Below, one piece after another: positions 50,627 through 61,993 of a stretch of DNA of 62,000 bases. Both the position numbers and the translations under genes were made by a program. Numbering within the stretch: the first letter of the stretch is position 1; every line of letters begins with the position of its first letter. Under the pieces are notes generated by a model. That model was not told the DNA's origin, did not search any database, and saw nothing but the letters and a program-made list of their open reading frames with translations. The stretch is from Acanthaster planci (Eukaryota > Echinodermata > Asteroidea > Valvatida > Acanthasteridae). Where the stretch lies: positions 1,276,253 through 1,338,252 of the forward strand of contig NW_019091361.1 of the NCBI RefSeq assembly GCF_001949145.1, given 5' to 3'.

Positions 50627-53600
50627 CTACAGCCGAAAATGCACAATACGAATGGAACATAAAACCTTGTAACGGGCTGCTACCTTGTAGTTTTTACAGC
50701 CATTGAAAAAGTGCTCCAAAACTGTTACAGAATCCAAGTTTACTTGGATTGGAATGCCTCTAGAGTTAATGCAGCAGAATTCTAATGTGTCAATGTAATC
50801 CTATCTGCAATTTCAAGCAACTATACTTCAAAAACTTTCATGTTTGCAGAGTTTCAATCTCTATTTTCTTTTCATTATTTCTGCTTGTATCACCTTCGAT
50901 ATACATCCAGTTCATCAAAGTGTGTCGAAAATCTGTCAAGAGCCAGTTAATCTCAGCTGAAAGCAAACACTGGTTACAGAATTTTAACAAAGGAGAAAGA
51001 GCAGATTAAATGGGTCTTTGCTCCAATTTCAAACAGCTCGGTTAACTGGTACATTTTTGCTGGACTTCCAACTGCGACAAAATAATGTCAGCAATCGTAC
51101 CCTTTTGTCCAATTCTATGGTGTAGCATGTCTTCTGAAAATGGCGTATCTCACGGATCACATGAGCAATCTGAAACAGAAAAACAAAGGGGGGGGGTCAT
51201 TGCATATGAGAACTAATCCTTAAGTGAAAACACAAGGGACCAAAGCTGTAATAATCAGACAAGATGGGAAAAAACAATGCTTGAATTCGCAAGTAACAAT
51301 ACAAAGAAGACTGATTACTAAAACACATAAAGATTAAAAATAAAACCAAGTCTGCAAGGACACATTAACAGAGCAGGCTCCAACTTACCATACGCATCTT
51401 TGAGAAGTTAATGAGATCATCATCAGTGACGTTGGGAGTACCATCCTCGATGAAGGCCAGGTCTGTCAAATAGAAGCCAAGGTAGGGCACGGCAGGAGGG
51501 TCAATCCTGAAAACCACAAGATTACAAACAGTAGGAGTGACAGCGCTTGTGCATTAATACCTGGATACACAAATGTACACTGCCAAAACATTTAATATCT
51601 CTGAGAGAAGACCTTATCTTTACCTGTGCAGCGCCTCTCGCATGTTCTTGAAACGTCCGTCGGATGAAACAAGCACCTGCAGCTTCTCCAGCATAGTTTT
51701 CGTCTTCAGGGAGTGAAAGAATAAAAGCAAAGCAAAACAAAACAAACTGTTAAAGAGCCACAACCAAAACTTACACGGTAGCAGATAATCAGTGCAAAGT
51801 TAGACAGCTCAGATGATGGAGTACATGTAGCATTTATCCCTAAAACAGCTAGGGGGTGCAGATTCCACTCCGCCATGAGATTTCTTCTGATATCGCTGCA
51901 GTGCATTTTTTCATGAGGTAAGTCTTTGGAAGTGCGGTCACTTTGACACCAATTTTGTGAGATCGAGCGTATCTCGCACAATGCCAATTTTTCTGAAACA
52001 GGTCAGCCCCCAAAACCGATACTTTTCCACTGCCGTGCTCAATGCGCGTGGGCTGGCAGACATAAAACCTTGACCATAACATCAAAACCATACTTCAGAT
52101 TGAGTTGAAACTTCACAAGAAGAAGTGTCTTTACAAACATGCTAAGCTGAGTTCTGATTGGGGGTTGAATCTCCCTATCCTCCCCCTTGCTGTGAGGTGG
52201 CTCAAATAGCCCAGCTCTTTTAGGGTTGAAGATGTCAAGAGCTCAAAATCTTTTGACTACTGTAACCCTTGCTTTGTTCCAAGTAAATGACTCGAGCACT
52301 TCATACTGCATGATGTGTCAATAGGCAGGGGTTTCCTGTGTCTTGACATATTCTAGCAAATTCTGTATGCTGGGCTGGGTGACTGTCTGCTCGTCCCCAG
52401 GTTTGAGTGATTCTCACTGAGTTGTAACACAGGCAAGCGAGGCTCAAGGTTGAGCTTGTGTGGAGACTAGTGGAGCCCTCCTCAAGCTGTGCACCATGGC
52501 CAGGTGTTGTAGCAAATATCACTCTGTGACATCATCTTTTGTTATACCTCTGTCTTGGATACTGTCTGTTCATTGGCTCAGAACGATTACATGACAGGGT
52601 GATATATCTGCATATCACACTCACTGTTTATGTGACATGTGAACTTGTAGTCGGTGGTATCCGCACTACTTTCACATTAAAGTTTATGCAATTAAAGAAA
52701 GTGGATGATCAGTGCATTCGCAGACAATATCCTCTATGTCAGTTATGTTAATTATACAGTTTGATGGTCATCTTTTGAACTTCTGAAATTCTTTGGATAA
52801 ATTTCTCAGCCTCAACATAATTAAGGTACAGATATGACAAAACAATTGTTGACTGCTGTGATGTGGGATATTATGTTTTGAACACCCGAAGGCATGCATA
52901 GCACCCTTGGCGAAGTAGTTTCACAAAAGCAACGATGTGGTGAGAAACGTCTTATAAGTGTTGAACAAATGACCACTTAGGGTCAGCCTTTGTAAAGTCC
53001 AACTTTGTATAGGACAGAAGTTGTGGTATCTTGTTATTTTAAAAAGTGGGTATTCTTGGCCAAAATGATATCATTATCGGGACTGGTTTGTTGTGGAGTA
53101 ATAAAGTTGGCAAGTTGTTAACATGCATTATCAATAAATGTGGAAGAGTTTTGGAGGGTGAAGCACAACAACGAATACCCGAAATATGATTGGAAAGTGC
53201 ACAGAGGCAACCTGTCCCTATTGTTCTATTTATGAAATGCCAAATACTGTCTGCTGACGCACCTGTTTCGGCACCTTGTCCCAGACTTTCTTGAGGCGAT
53301 ACACAGAGCTGTTCATCAGCGCTGACGTGATCTCAAGCACGCTGTTGTAGTTGTGCATACAGCGGCAAATATCGGCCACCGCTGCCCATTTCTCGATGGC
53401 TGCTGCCCGCCCAACCACCGTGGACTGTCGTAAGATCTCCGAGGCCACCAGTTTACTGACCTGGCGAGACAACAGTGTCCAAAATTTCATATAACTAGAT
53501 AGAGGGTAAGCTGGTGAATCTGATTCCCTGATTGATGGAAAGGTTGGGTGGAAATGGAGGTGCTCTCCTCGCCAAGGTTCAAATCCGATCCAGGCAGGTG

Positions 53601-56600
53601 TCAAGACCTTTTTCTCAGTTCCTACCTGAGCTGTTAAGTCAGAGAAATCCTTCCTTTCATCAAGTCTGTAGATCAAGAACTGTTCGATGACAGAAAACTG
53701 ACCATTTGACAAGGCTCTTGTGGTCACATCTGTTTAATTGTCATAAGGAATCATTTAACAAACATCACCAAATACATGTACGTTGTGGTATTTGATGAAA
53801 TGCTAGGAAATTGTAGGTCAGACCCAAATGTCTTCTCTAACCACTTGTCTTGATATTTCACTTGCCAAAGGAACAACAAGACTTCTCACACACCGCCAAC
53901 AATATAGGGTAAAATAGATCTTTACCTGGTTGAATCTCTTAGTGACATCAAGAATGTGAGGTGCCTTCATTGCCTTGTTCTGCTTCATCCAGCACTGGTT
54001 CAAGAACTCCCTGCAAAGCCCCAAATCAAACTATGTTATCATCTCTCCACATGAACAGGTTTGATTGCTGGCACTGGACAGGACAGGTGGTTTCAATCAA
54101 CTTATGTCCCTACTATATGTCAAAGAGAATCCAAGGAATGGTGTCAATCAATTATGGAGTATTGCCCTGCTCCACATGTATTTTAACACTGTATACTCAG
54201 GTTTAACCCAGAAGGCTTGTGAAAAAAACCACTAGCGTACACGGGTGGGATTCAACCCACAACTTCCTGCTTACTAGTGCAGACATCTTAACCACTCGAC
54301 CACCGAGCTTGCCGGTGTCAGCTGGTTTGCAAATCCATCCTTTGAATGGTGTCAAGTCATGTAAGTTTTTGTTTTTATTAACACACACCACGGCGGAATG
54401 GCCCTGAGGATTTTGTGTTCAATGAAGGTCAGCTGCTCGGCAAGCTCCAAGACGGAGAGGTCTTCAAACGAGGCATGTGATGAGGTAGGGTGGCTGGGCG
54501 TGACACCAATCACCTGCTCTATCGTTGGAGAGATGGTGGAGTCTTCAGACATCAGCTGCCTACAATATGAGGAAACCAGGCGAGGTATTTCAGTAGGCCC
54601 ACAGCCCAAGGGTAATAAACACTTCAACACCAACTTTTTTACTGGTTACTGTTCCGAGAATTCTTTCCCTATATAATTGATGCTGCAAGGTGGTTTGGCT
54701 TTAGTGTGTACTTCACAGCGATGTCTTTGTGGATTGTTTTTCATATTTCTGTGTCATGAGTTTATCCATGCATGACCGCAAATCAGAAATAACGGCTAAT
54801 CTAAAATCTTATTTTTTACACAAGTAATTACTGAGTGATTAAGAAATAACCAAGATGCAAATATGAGCATTAATTGATACAAACACTGAATTGTTTTTAA
54901 AAACTCAAACCTGAGAATGTTGGCTGCTCCTTTGTGCTCCGTGGGTAGGAGGTTAGTATTGGATGCAATCTCCTCCAAGAACTCTATTACTGCATTCCTT
55001 AGCTCGCTGTTGGACTCAAAATCCTGGACATGAGGAATAAGCCCCAAAGCTTTTTCCAAGTTATAACAGTGACAGGTCAAAAGTGATTTGGAAATGTCAC
55101 ATGTGCTTCATCATGGTAATAATGAATAGCACAGTATCTCGAACAGTGCAGGCAATTTGTTTCATCTTCTTGCTCAACCCCTGTCTCATAAAGACTTACT
55201 ATTTCTAAGACTTCCCAGAGGATGATTACTTAAGTTTCTTAACCCCTTCGCTCAGGGAGACGGCAAGACCTGCGGCTTTGTGTGAGGATTAGTGCATACC
55301 ACACATACAGTCTATTCACCATGCAGCGGCTGGTTCAATGGGGCCTGCTGATGGACAAAGTCCTCCATTCAGGGCATACCACAGCCCAGCAGTCACGGTG
55401 AAAGGAATTATTGGCACGAAGGGGTTAAGCAACTGACAGTGTTGCAGTCAAATCCTCAAACACTTTTCTCGAGTCCATCTCAAGACTATTACCGGTGACC
55501 GGGATTTACGTTGCAAAACATAGTACTGGGCTGCGACACATACAACTATTCCTTTATGACTGTTCCTGCTTTTGCTACCTGTGGCCTAAGTTATGATTTT
55601 GCTTGCGATGGACTTGAATAAAATGTGCACAGACGGGCAGTTCACAGCATGATGAACAAGCTGGGAACTTAAATACAAATGTGACCGTCACGACAAAATG
55701 AGCGTAAAGTCGCATTCAACTCTTTCTATTTTTGAAGATTCCAAATCATATTGAAGTGGAGGTTAATTTGAGGATTTTGTAATACTTGGAAAGACTAACC
55801 CGTCTCCTATTTGATTCCAAATATTTTGCGGGATCATAGAGTTCAAAATGTCATTTTCACAGCAGTTTTGACAATAGCACTATGCATGCCTGTCTGAAAT
55901 GTTGAAAAAAATGTCATGAACAAAGATGCAAAGCTGCCAGAATAATGTCACATTGTCACCTTGTACTTCTACCCTAAATGTTTCCATTTACATGCCATTA
56001 TAAAGCTCTTTTTCTGCTGAACTCAAAAATACCAATATCTCAATTTTTGAAAATTTTGACTTTCAGCTCATTTTGTGGTGACCGATCACAAATACACACA
56101 CTGACAGTCAATGAAAATGCACCACTTGTCATGTCTTGAAATCAGGGGATGAAAGTAAAACGAAGGGACTGGGAAGGAAGAACTCAGACCAACCAGACCA
56201 GGGCCTACGAGCATCAAGACATCAGTGCATGAGGGCATTGAGACGTCAAGACACAGAAGCACAGTAATCACTAATACATGAAGTAAGAAAATGAACTGCT
56301 TATATGTGTCGCCACTCTTGCTGCAAAACCTCATTGCAAAGACCAAGAGATGAGATACTTTCTTTGAGGTCCTAATGTTCAGAATGATTGATTGCTGCAC
56401 TTTCATCGACCGTCACGGTATTCCAGAAACATCCAGGAGTACTTAATGAATGAATTCTCATGACACCACTACAGCCAAATACACAGTACCGCTTCACTGC
56501 CACCTAATTGTCTGTGGTGACTCACCTGACTGAATTTAGAGACCCAGTGTCGGATGACGTTGATGACTCTCACTGTGGCAGCAGAACTGATGACTTCCTT

Positions 56601-59600
56601 GCTAAGACAGCTCTGCAACTTGCCTCCTGCCCAAGACGGAAAGGGGGATTGATTGGTCATTAGTCCCAGATGTATGTGTATTCCCGAAACTGCCGTGGAC
56701 TGACAAATGCCGTGGACTGACAAATGCCATGGTCGTGCTGATGCTGGAAACTGTGCTAGCAGTAGCAGCATTTGCCAGTGGTACAAACTGGGCCAAATTT
56801 CATAGAGCAACAGTAGTGCTTACTGTAACTAATAATAATGCTGCACGAACACTATTCAATGGCCTGGAAGTGCTAAGGGTGGCAAAAATATGTGACCTGT
56901 CACTGCACAATGAGCTGAAAGTCAGAATTTTCAAAAACTAAGAAATTGGTATTTTCGAATTCAGCAGAAAAAGAGCTTTATAATGGCATGTACATGGAAC
57001 ACTTGGTATAAGGTGACAATGTGGCATTATTCTGGCAGCTTTGTGTCTTTGTTCCCGATGTTGTTTCAACATATCAGACCAGGCACGAATAATGCTACCT
57101 TCACAATTGCTGGGAAAATGGCATTGTTAAATATGTGATTCTGCCAATTATTTGGAATTAAAAAGGGGACAGGTTCCTCTTCCCAAATATTACAAAACCC
57201 CCAAATTAAACCCCACTTCAATATGACTTTGAATTGCATTGTTACTTCACCGGTCTAAGCTACCCTCTCTGAAGGGGATAAGCGTGCTTCAGCTAGGCTT
57301 GCTGCATATTGGTCTTTGTGAAATAAATGAAGGTTTAGTTACACAAACTTAAAGCTTCTTACTGCAGTCACCTAGTTATTCATTCTATACACACATTTAC
57401 AGGTGTATGCATACAACAAATTAGCCCTAATAAGTGTTTTCAATGGCTAAAAAGGCTAAATCCAGGAGGTATAAGCCGACATGAAAATAGTCATTAATGA
57501 ATAGTGGCTGTTTCTTTCCCCACTGACCAAGAAAGTTACAAAAAACGCAGAAAATTTCTGACTTGCGAGAGAATGCTAGTTGGTGCATAACAACAAAATT
57601 ATGGCCTCAAACACATAAGCCATCTAGCACAAGTTGGCAGCCCCTTAATTAATGACATTTTAAAACAAAAAAAACCCTTACTGCCAAAGGCCCTATTCCT
57701 TCTGTCCTTGGACTTGTCCTCCATGATCACGTCCTTCGGGTTACTGCACCCTGCGGTGGCCGCAGCGAAGGCTGCGCTGGCTGATGAGGAGCTCGACCGC
57801 CGGGTGGACTGGCGGGAGGAGGTGACCACCACACCGGCTGACACCGTGTTGCTGGGTGGCGGGGAGCTACTGAACTGGAAATGGGAACCGACCGAGCTGC
57901 GAGGGGAGGTTGGGACAGGCACCTCGGCTGGATACCAAGACAACAGAGGCAAAAATTTTACAGGCATGTCAAGCAAACTGGTACTCTGCATAATTCTCCA
58001 CTGATGACTGACACTCATTTGTGGCAAGAATGCAAAGCTTAAGAATACTGTAAAGCTCGGCAGCTTTCGAATTTGTTGGAAGGGCGATTTCAGTTTGGTT
58101 GTCCAGCTCCAGTATAAATTCTGGGCGTGGATGTTGGATGAAGTGGTGCACTAGAGTCAGTAAAGTTTTAAGTAACATTTTAAGAAACAAGTGAAAAAAA
58201 CAATTTTGGTATGCCACCCCCCCTCCGAGGATCAGTGAATTCTCAGGAGAAAATTAAGTAACACTAAACCCAGCAGCAGAAGGAAACTGCATGGTTGGAA
58301 AGACAGAAATCTGCCTAGTGGTTTTAAAGTTCTGCCTGAGACAATGGCAGTGAACAGGGAGGGGAGAGAAAGGGGCCTCTTGGCCCCCATCACTTTTTCG
58401 ACTTGGGGATGGCCGCCAACGCTTGGTCAGAATTCAGTAGGGCTGGGCTTATCTGCCTATTAATGGCTGATGCCTGATGGTCTCACAACTGTTCCCCCCC
58501 CCCCACTTTGAAAATCGTTCCACTGCCGTTGGCTAGAGTTATTTAACACAAGGTAAGGCAAAGTAACGTGTAACATAGTTTCACCCCACCATTCAATGGT
58601 TACAGCCGTACAGTGGAATGCCGCTATAACGAACACGACGGGGTGCACGCTACATGTTTGGTACAGTGGTCCTTTGGTGTACCGAAACTAACTGCCAAAC
58701 GTTTCGTTGCCACATTGAATAGCGCCCTCTCTTGTCTAACTGTAGTGCACCCTCTTGTGATACTATGATTTGCTGTTTTCGTGATGTTTTGCTATTGCAT
58801 TCACGTTTGAGGTTTCTAGAAATGTATCTGTTAACTATTTTTGTTTTTTCATTAAATACTGAGTTATAAAATTGATATTTAGTTCATCCTAAAAGTCGTG
58901 AAGCTACCGCTCAGGATCAATCTCTGATGCATGCTGTGGTGAACCTCGGTTGATTTGCAACTGCATAATGTTCGGTAACCTGCACAAAATATTGGGAGCC
59001 AAGGATGATGTTCGGTACAGCCGAATGTTCGGTATAGCAGTGTTCAGTATAGCGGCGTTCCACTGTAGTACAATATGGAGCAAGAAAACACTTTATACAG
59101 ACCTGATTTGATGCCCTTTGCTAGGGCAGCTATGTTGGGTGCAGAATGGCTGGTGGACAACATCCGCTTGGGAGACAGCCCGCCGCTCGTCTGGTCCATG
59201 ATGCGCGGACTGGTGGGTGGGGTCAGGGCATTACTGTAGGGTGGGGAGGCAGGGGGTGTGGTCAGGTCCGTGGTTGGTGCCTCGTTCTCCTGACTGGACT
59301 TTTCTGATGCTACAGAGAAAAAGACACTGAATATCATGTGCTTTTCAGATGCAGGCTGAGTTTCTCAAGGCGCAATTAAATGCCTACCCACTTCTCCCTT
59401 CTAAGAAAAGAAATAATTTTTGCAAGAAAAGCATTAACTCCAAAAAAAATAGGTACAGTGTATGAAATCACAATTAAAATCTGGACATTAAAACTACACA
59501 GTAACTTACAAGCATTAAAAGCAAACAGACAAAACCTCGAAGTCTTACGGAGCTCCTAAAAGCTCTCACGCTAACTACAAAATGCACAAAGAACTTGATG

Positions 59601-61941
59601 TCGCTCCTATTGGCAGTTAGATGCAAGGTTTTCCCTAGGGTGTTCATGCAGTTGAAGTGGTGAAAAAAAAAATCAACGTGCATGCATAACTGTGAGCGTT
59701 ACAAACCATGCTGGCAGGGCCTTAAATAAGTTCCGTCATGTCCATGTCCATGTAGGTCTACACTCACGTTAGATGTACCAATATAATGACTCCATAGCTA
59801 TTTCCTCTAAATGAACAAGTCTTGCATTGTGCAGCCTTCTTTTTGTAGCCAAAGCAGGCCAAGCTTGAAATTGTCTACAAACTATGCCATTCTCTATTTT
59901 TCTCCAAAACATTTTTCTCTTTTTCTTTTTTCGTGAGCAAGAGGTACTGCAGGTTGAGGTGGTCACGAACATGAGTGATGTGGGCTGCCTCTGCTTAAGA
60001 TATCCCACAGGGCTGCGGAGAGACTATGTCTCATTTTGCACTGAAACCTACCCTTCTTGAAGCTCCTTCGGAAAGGGTGCATGCGGGCGTTGGTGGTGGT
60101 GTCAATGAACTCCCGGTTGGATCCCGTGGTGTGGTTAACACTGACCGGCGAGGTGACGGTGATGCTGTGCCTGGTTGACCGGGCCACACTGGGGCTGACA
60201 GGTGGGGGGCTACTGGCCGAATGATTCGTGTCCATCAGTTTAGGACTGGATGGTGGATTCACACTAGAAATGTGCACAATTTCAGGAATCCTGAATTGGA
60301 AGTACTCATTTGCTCAACCACACCTAAATAACTTTTAGTTACTGTAATTCAAACATTTGTTGCCTCTTCAGTTATTGTTTTGGGTCAGACAGAATGATAA
60401 GATAATAAAAGCAATAATAACTAGTGACATCATTGGTACCTATTGGTCCTATTGCATTATACAGCAATAACATGACAACTTCTACATCATGCTTAATCAA
60501 TTTCCATGTGAACAGCGCAGGAACAGCTCATGCGCAATGCATCACATCCACAAAATTTTAATTAGTTACCTCAACAAAATCTGAAAAACTGGTTGAGTTT
60601 ATTCAATCCGCATGGCAGTTTTGAATAAGAAAAACTTATGAAGAATGAGAACAAATTTGTGGCTTGGTATTCTGGAACCTCTAGCTGCAGTGACAAGGGA
60701 GACTTTGAGGTTCAACCCCCAAGCCTCCAAAAATGGAAGAACACAGAAAAAAGAACCAATGGAACCTCTAGCTGCAGTGACATGGGAGACTTTGGGGTTC
60801 AACCCCAAGCCCCCCAAAAATTAGAAGAACAGGGAAAAAAGAACAGGATGGAACTCTATATAGTACTGTTATATCATTGACTGTACTGATGACTTCTTTG
60901 TTCAATAGCTGGTGATCCTGAAACATTTGTATCAGCCCCAATGAAAGAGTTCTCACGACCCATCCAACTGTTACCCAACATTTTGGGGGAATGTTCAATA
61001 ATACAGTACATGTATGCATACAACAAAAATTGGTCTAAAGAAGGATAAATGAACATGGTGACTGCTATGAACATAGCTAAAAAGTGCTTGTTTATTTAAC
61101 ATAGTCGGCCATTTTGATACAGATCCCATGCACACCACCTCCAAAGTAGGAGCAATTAGTAAGACGTCTGATCACCCATCCTGAGCATTCAACAGTGAAG
61201 GCTGTTAAGCGCACCAATGCCGATAAACATAGGAAGCCCATCCAGCAAACACTTACTTCAGGAGGCTCTCCACCGTGTCCGGGTTGCGGTAGACTCGCTT
61301 GAGTGTGTCCAAGATCTCCTGCCAGGAGGTGAAGACGCGGTAGGTCAGCAGGAACGTGTTGAGGAAGTCGATGCTGAGGAAGCGCAGGTCCGTCAGCCGT
61401 TCCAGCAGGCGCTCAAGGGTGGCGTAGCGGATCTGAGGCACCTTGCACGAATTTAGTATCTTGCTGAAGCGGATGTCGTGGTCATCCTTGAAAAGGCGAG
61501 AGTCAGACCTGGGGTGGGTGAAGCGACGGGTAGAAAACAGAAAAAAGAATCGTTGTTTATTTACGATCTGCATGTTGATGCATGGAAACAATTTAAAATA
61601 TGGGGACCATGTGATCTGTGGATGGCAATGTGGAATAACATATTAGAAAATGACTGAAGCTAAAGTATACGCAAAGTTTCATTTGAACCATTGCATACCA
61701 TACTCTCAAACTAGCATTTACTGAGTACATTAACCCCTTGATGATGGGAATTTCTTCCCGAAAGCTGACTCAAAGAATTCCAGCCTCGCTTGGTCATGAA
61801 GGCCACCTGCCAAACCGCAAATTCTCGGTTTTAGGCCCTGCGTGCTCTGCACACTTTGAATTACACAGTGAAAAGGCTGATTGTTCGTTGGCATGCAGCT
61901 CTACTCACGCTTCCACATACCTGTTGCCTCTTTTCAAAGTG
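50516..61941 (-). CDS. RASGRF: RasGRF-type Ras guanine-nucleotide exchange factor, C-terminal half (partial)
   Basis: Thirteen complete exons plus one cut by a gap encode about 660 residues. They comprise a REM (RasGEF-N) domain in exon 61257-61508, a Ser/Pro/Thr-rich linker in three exons (57682-60263), and a complete CDC25-type RasGEF catalytic domain in nine exons from 56626 to the TGA at 50518-50516. Signature stretches: [80 protein letters not shown], and [19 protein letters not shown]. The terminus [10 protein letters not shown] is typical of RasGRF1/2 rather than SOS or RasGRP. The protein loads GTP onto Ras at the inner membrane. The PH, IQ, DH and second PH domains of this family would lie beyond the right edge. 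Exon phases are continuous throughout. I cannot tell RASGRF1 from RASGRF2; invertebrates usually have one gene. Confidence 0.93.
51101..51169 (-). CDS. RASGRF: RasGRF CDC25-domain exon ([12 protein letters not shown])
   Basis: This 69-nt phase 0-0 exon encodes [20 protein letters not shown] followed by DKR. It continues the helix after KMRM and joins in frame to the terminal exon. Confidence 0.92.
51389..51506 (-). CDS. RASGRF: RasGRF CDC25-domain exon with [10 protein letters not shown]
   Basis: This 118-nt exon (phase 2 in, 0 out) encodes [20 protein letters not shown] and then [19 protein letters not shown]. The P-Y-L-G-x-Y-L-T-D-L block is the strongest single RasGEF signature. Confidence 0.95.
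51624..51703 (-). CDS. RASGRF: RasGRF CDC25-domain exon ([10 protein letters not shown])
   Basis: This 80-nt exon (phase 0 in, 2 out) encodes [20 protein letters not shown] and then MREALHR, the helical region between the N-S-S-V-x-R-L-K-x-x-W block and the PYLG block. Confidence 0.92.
53263..53460 (-). CDS. RASGRF: RasGRF CDC25-domain exon (catalytic core)
   Basis: This 198-nt phase 0-0 exon encodes [59 protein letters not shown] and KVPKQ. This holds the core helices that open the Ras switch regions, including the N-x-N-x-x-x-x-I-x-S-x-L motif. Confidence 0.95.
53926..54010 (-). CDS. RASGRF: RasGRF CDC25-domain exon (EFLNQCWMK)
   Basis: This 85-nt exon (phase 2 in, 0 out) encodes [20 protein letters not shown] and then DVTKRFNQ. 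It completes the IPPWEFL motif and leads to the helix beginning [10 protein letters not shown]. Confidence 0.92.
54225..54315 (-). mobile_element. tRNA-derived SINE head (degraded)
   Basis: On the minus strand TGGTCGAGTGGTTAAGAT (A-box region, 54279-54296) is followed at tRNA spacing by GGGTTGAATCCC (B-box region). The rest of a tRNA fold is not convincing. It lies in a RasGRF intron. Confidence 0.55.
54389..54559 (-). CDS. RASGRF: RasGRF CDC25-domain exon ([17 protein letters not shown])
   Basis: This 171-nt phase 2-2 exon encodes [20 protein letters not shown], a Ser/His-rich stretch and [20 protein letters not shown]. The A-E-Q-L-T-x-x-E block marks the start of the conserved catalytic core. 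The donor reads TG/GTGTGT, less ideal than its neighbours, but it is fixed by phase and by the conserved Trp formed across the junction. Confidence 0.9.
54911..55023 (-). CDS. RASGRF: RasGRF CDC25-domain exon ([10 protein letters not shown])
   Basis: This 113-nt exon (phase 0 in, 2 out) encodes [20 protein letters not shown] and then [18 protein letters not shown]. It follows WVSKFSQ of the preceding exon directly, giving the family motif HWVSKxSQDFE. Confidence 0.92.
55681..56089 (+). mobile_element. MITE family with GTGACC ends, copy A
   Basis: This 409-bp element has terminal repeats GTGACCGTCACGACAAAATG and, inverted at the right, GTGATCGGTCACCACAAAAT. It has no open frame. Its whole length matches copy B (56892-57255) in reverse-complement orientation, roughly 75-80 percent by eye. 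Confidence 0.8.
56526..56626 (-). CDS. RASGRF: RasGRF CDC25-domain first exon ([15 protein letters not shown])
   Basis: This 101-nt exon (phase 1 in, 0 out) encodes [20 protein letters not shown] and then [13 protein letters not shown]. It is not a multiple of three, so skipping it would shift the frame and abolish the catalytic domain. It is flanked on both sides by oppositely oriented copies of one repeat (see 55681-56089 and 56892-57255). Confidence 0.92.
56892..57255 (-). mobile_element. MITE family with GTGACC ends, copy B (opposite orientation)
   Basis: Begins GTGACCTGTCACTGCACAAT and runs through AAAGAGCTTTATAATGGCAT, GCATTATTCTGGCAGCTTTG and CCCCACTTCAATATGAC, each matching the reverse complement of copy A. 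The right terminal repeat is degraded. Confidence 0.78.
57682..57927 (-). CDS. RASGRF: RasGRF linker exon, Ser-rich
   Basis: This 246-nt phase 1-1 exon encodes a low-complexity linker: [40 protein letters not shown] and [16 protein letters not shown]. Ser-Pro and Arg-Arg-Ser motifs are candidate kinase sites. It is symmetric, so it can be skipped without a frameshift. Local base composition is clearly more G+C-rich than the flanking introns. Confidence 0.85.
58611..59065. mobile_element. pogo/Tigger-like MITE with TA target duplication
   Basis: The left end is TA/CAGTGGAATGCCGCTATAAC and the right end, inverted, is CAGTGGAACGCCGCTATACT followed by TA. These ends and a TA duplication are typical of pogo/Tigger members of the Tc1/mariner superfamily. 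The 455-bp interior has no transposase, so it is non-autonomous. It sits in a RasGRF intron. Confidence 0.87.
59103..59309 (-). CDS. RASGRF: RasGRF linker exon, Pro/Ser/Thr-rich
   Basis: This 207-nt phase 1-1 exon encodes [58 protein letters not shown] and AKGIKS. It has several Thr-Pro and Ser-Pro sites. It is symmetric and therefore skippable. A pogo-like MITE ends 37 bases from its downstream end. Confidence 0.87.
60052..60263 (-). CDS. RASGRF: RasGRF linker exon following the REM domain
   Basis: This 212-nt exon (phase 2 in, 1 out) encodes [40 protein letters not shown] and [20 protein letters not shown], followed by KK. It begins the unstructured linker and carries three Ser-Pro sites and a basic cluster near its end. 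Confidence 0.87.
60674..60849. repeat. Tandem duplication of about 88 bp
   Basis: Two adjacent units begin GGAACCTCTAGCTGCAGTGA (60674 and 60761) and share GGGAGACTTTG, GTTCAACCCC and AGAACA with small changes. A third unit starts at 60850 (GGAACTCTA) but is lost after a few bases. It lies in the RasGRF intron before the REM exon. Confidence 0.82.
61257..61508 (-). CDS. RASGRF: RasGRF REM (RasGEF-N) exon
   Basis: This 252-nt phase 2-2 exon encodes [40 protein letters not shown] and [20 protein letters not shown]. This is the Ras exchanger motif that stabilises the CDC25 domain. The [15 protein letters not shown] block is nearly invariant in RasGRF proteins. Confidence 0.95.
61921..61941 (-). 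CDS. RASGRF: RasGRF exon cut by assembly gap (partial)
   Basis: Before the N run the minus strand reads in frame TLKRGN and ends AG/GTATGT, a phase-2 donor that matches the phase-2 acceptor of the REM exon (joining to R-S-D-S-R-L-F). Only about 21 coding bases are visible. Confidence 0.6.
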
Positions 61942-61993
61942 NNNNNNNNNNNNNNNNNNNNNNNNNNNNNNNNNNNNNNNNNNNNNNNNNNNN
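61942..61993. other. Assembly gap (52 N)
   Basis: A run of N that truncates a RasGRF exon. Seven bases of sequence follow to the window end. Confidence 0.99.

Noticed and set aside
53576-53586. B-box word GGTTCAAATCC in a RasGRF intron
   Set aside because: No A box at the proper spacing; too little to call a SINE.
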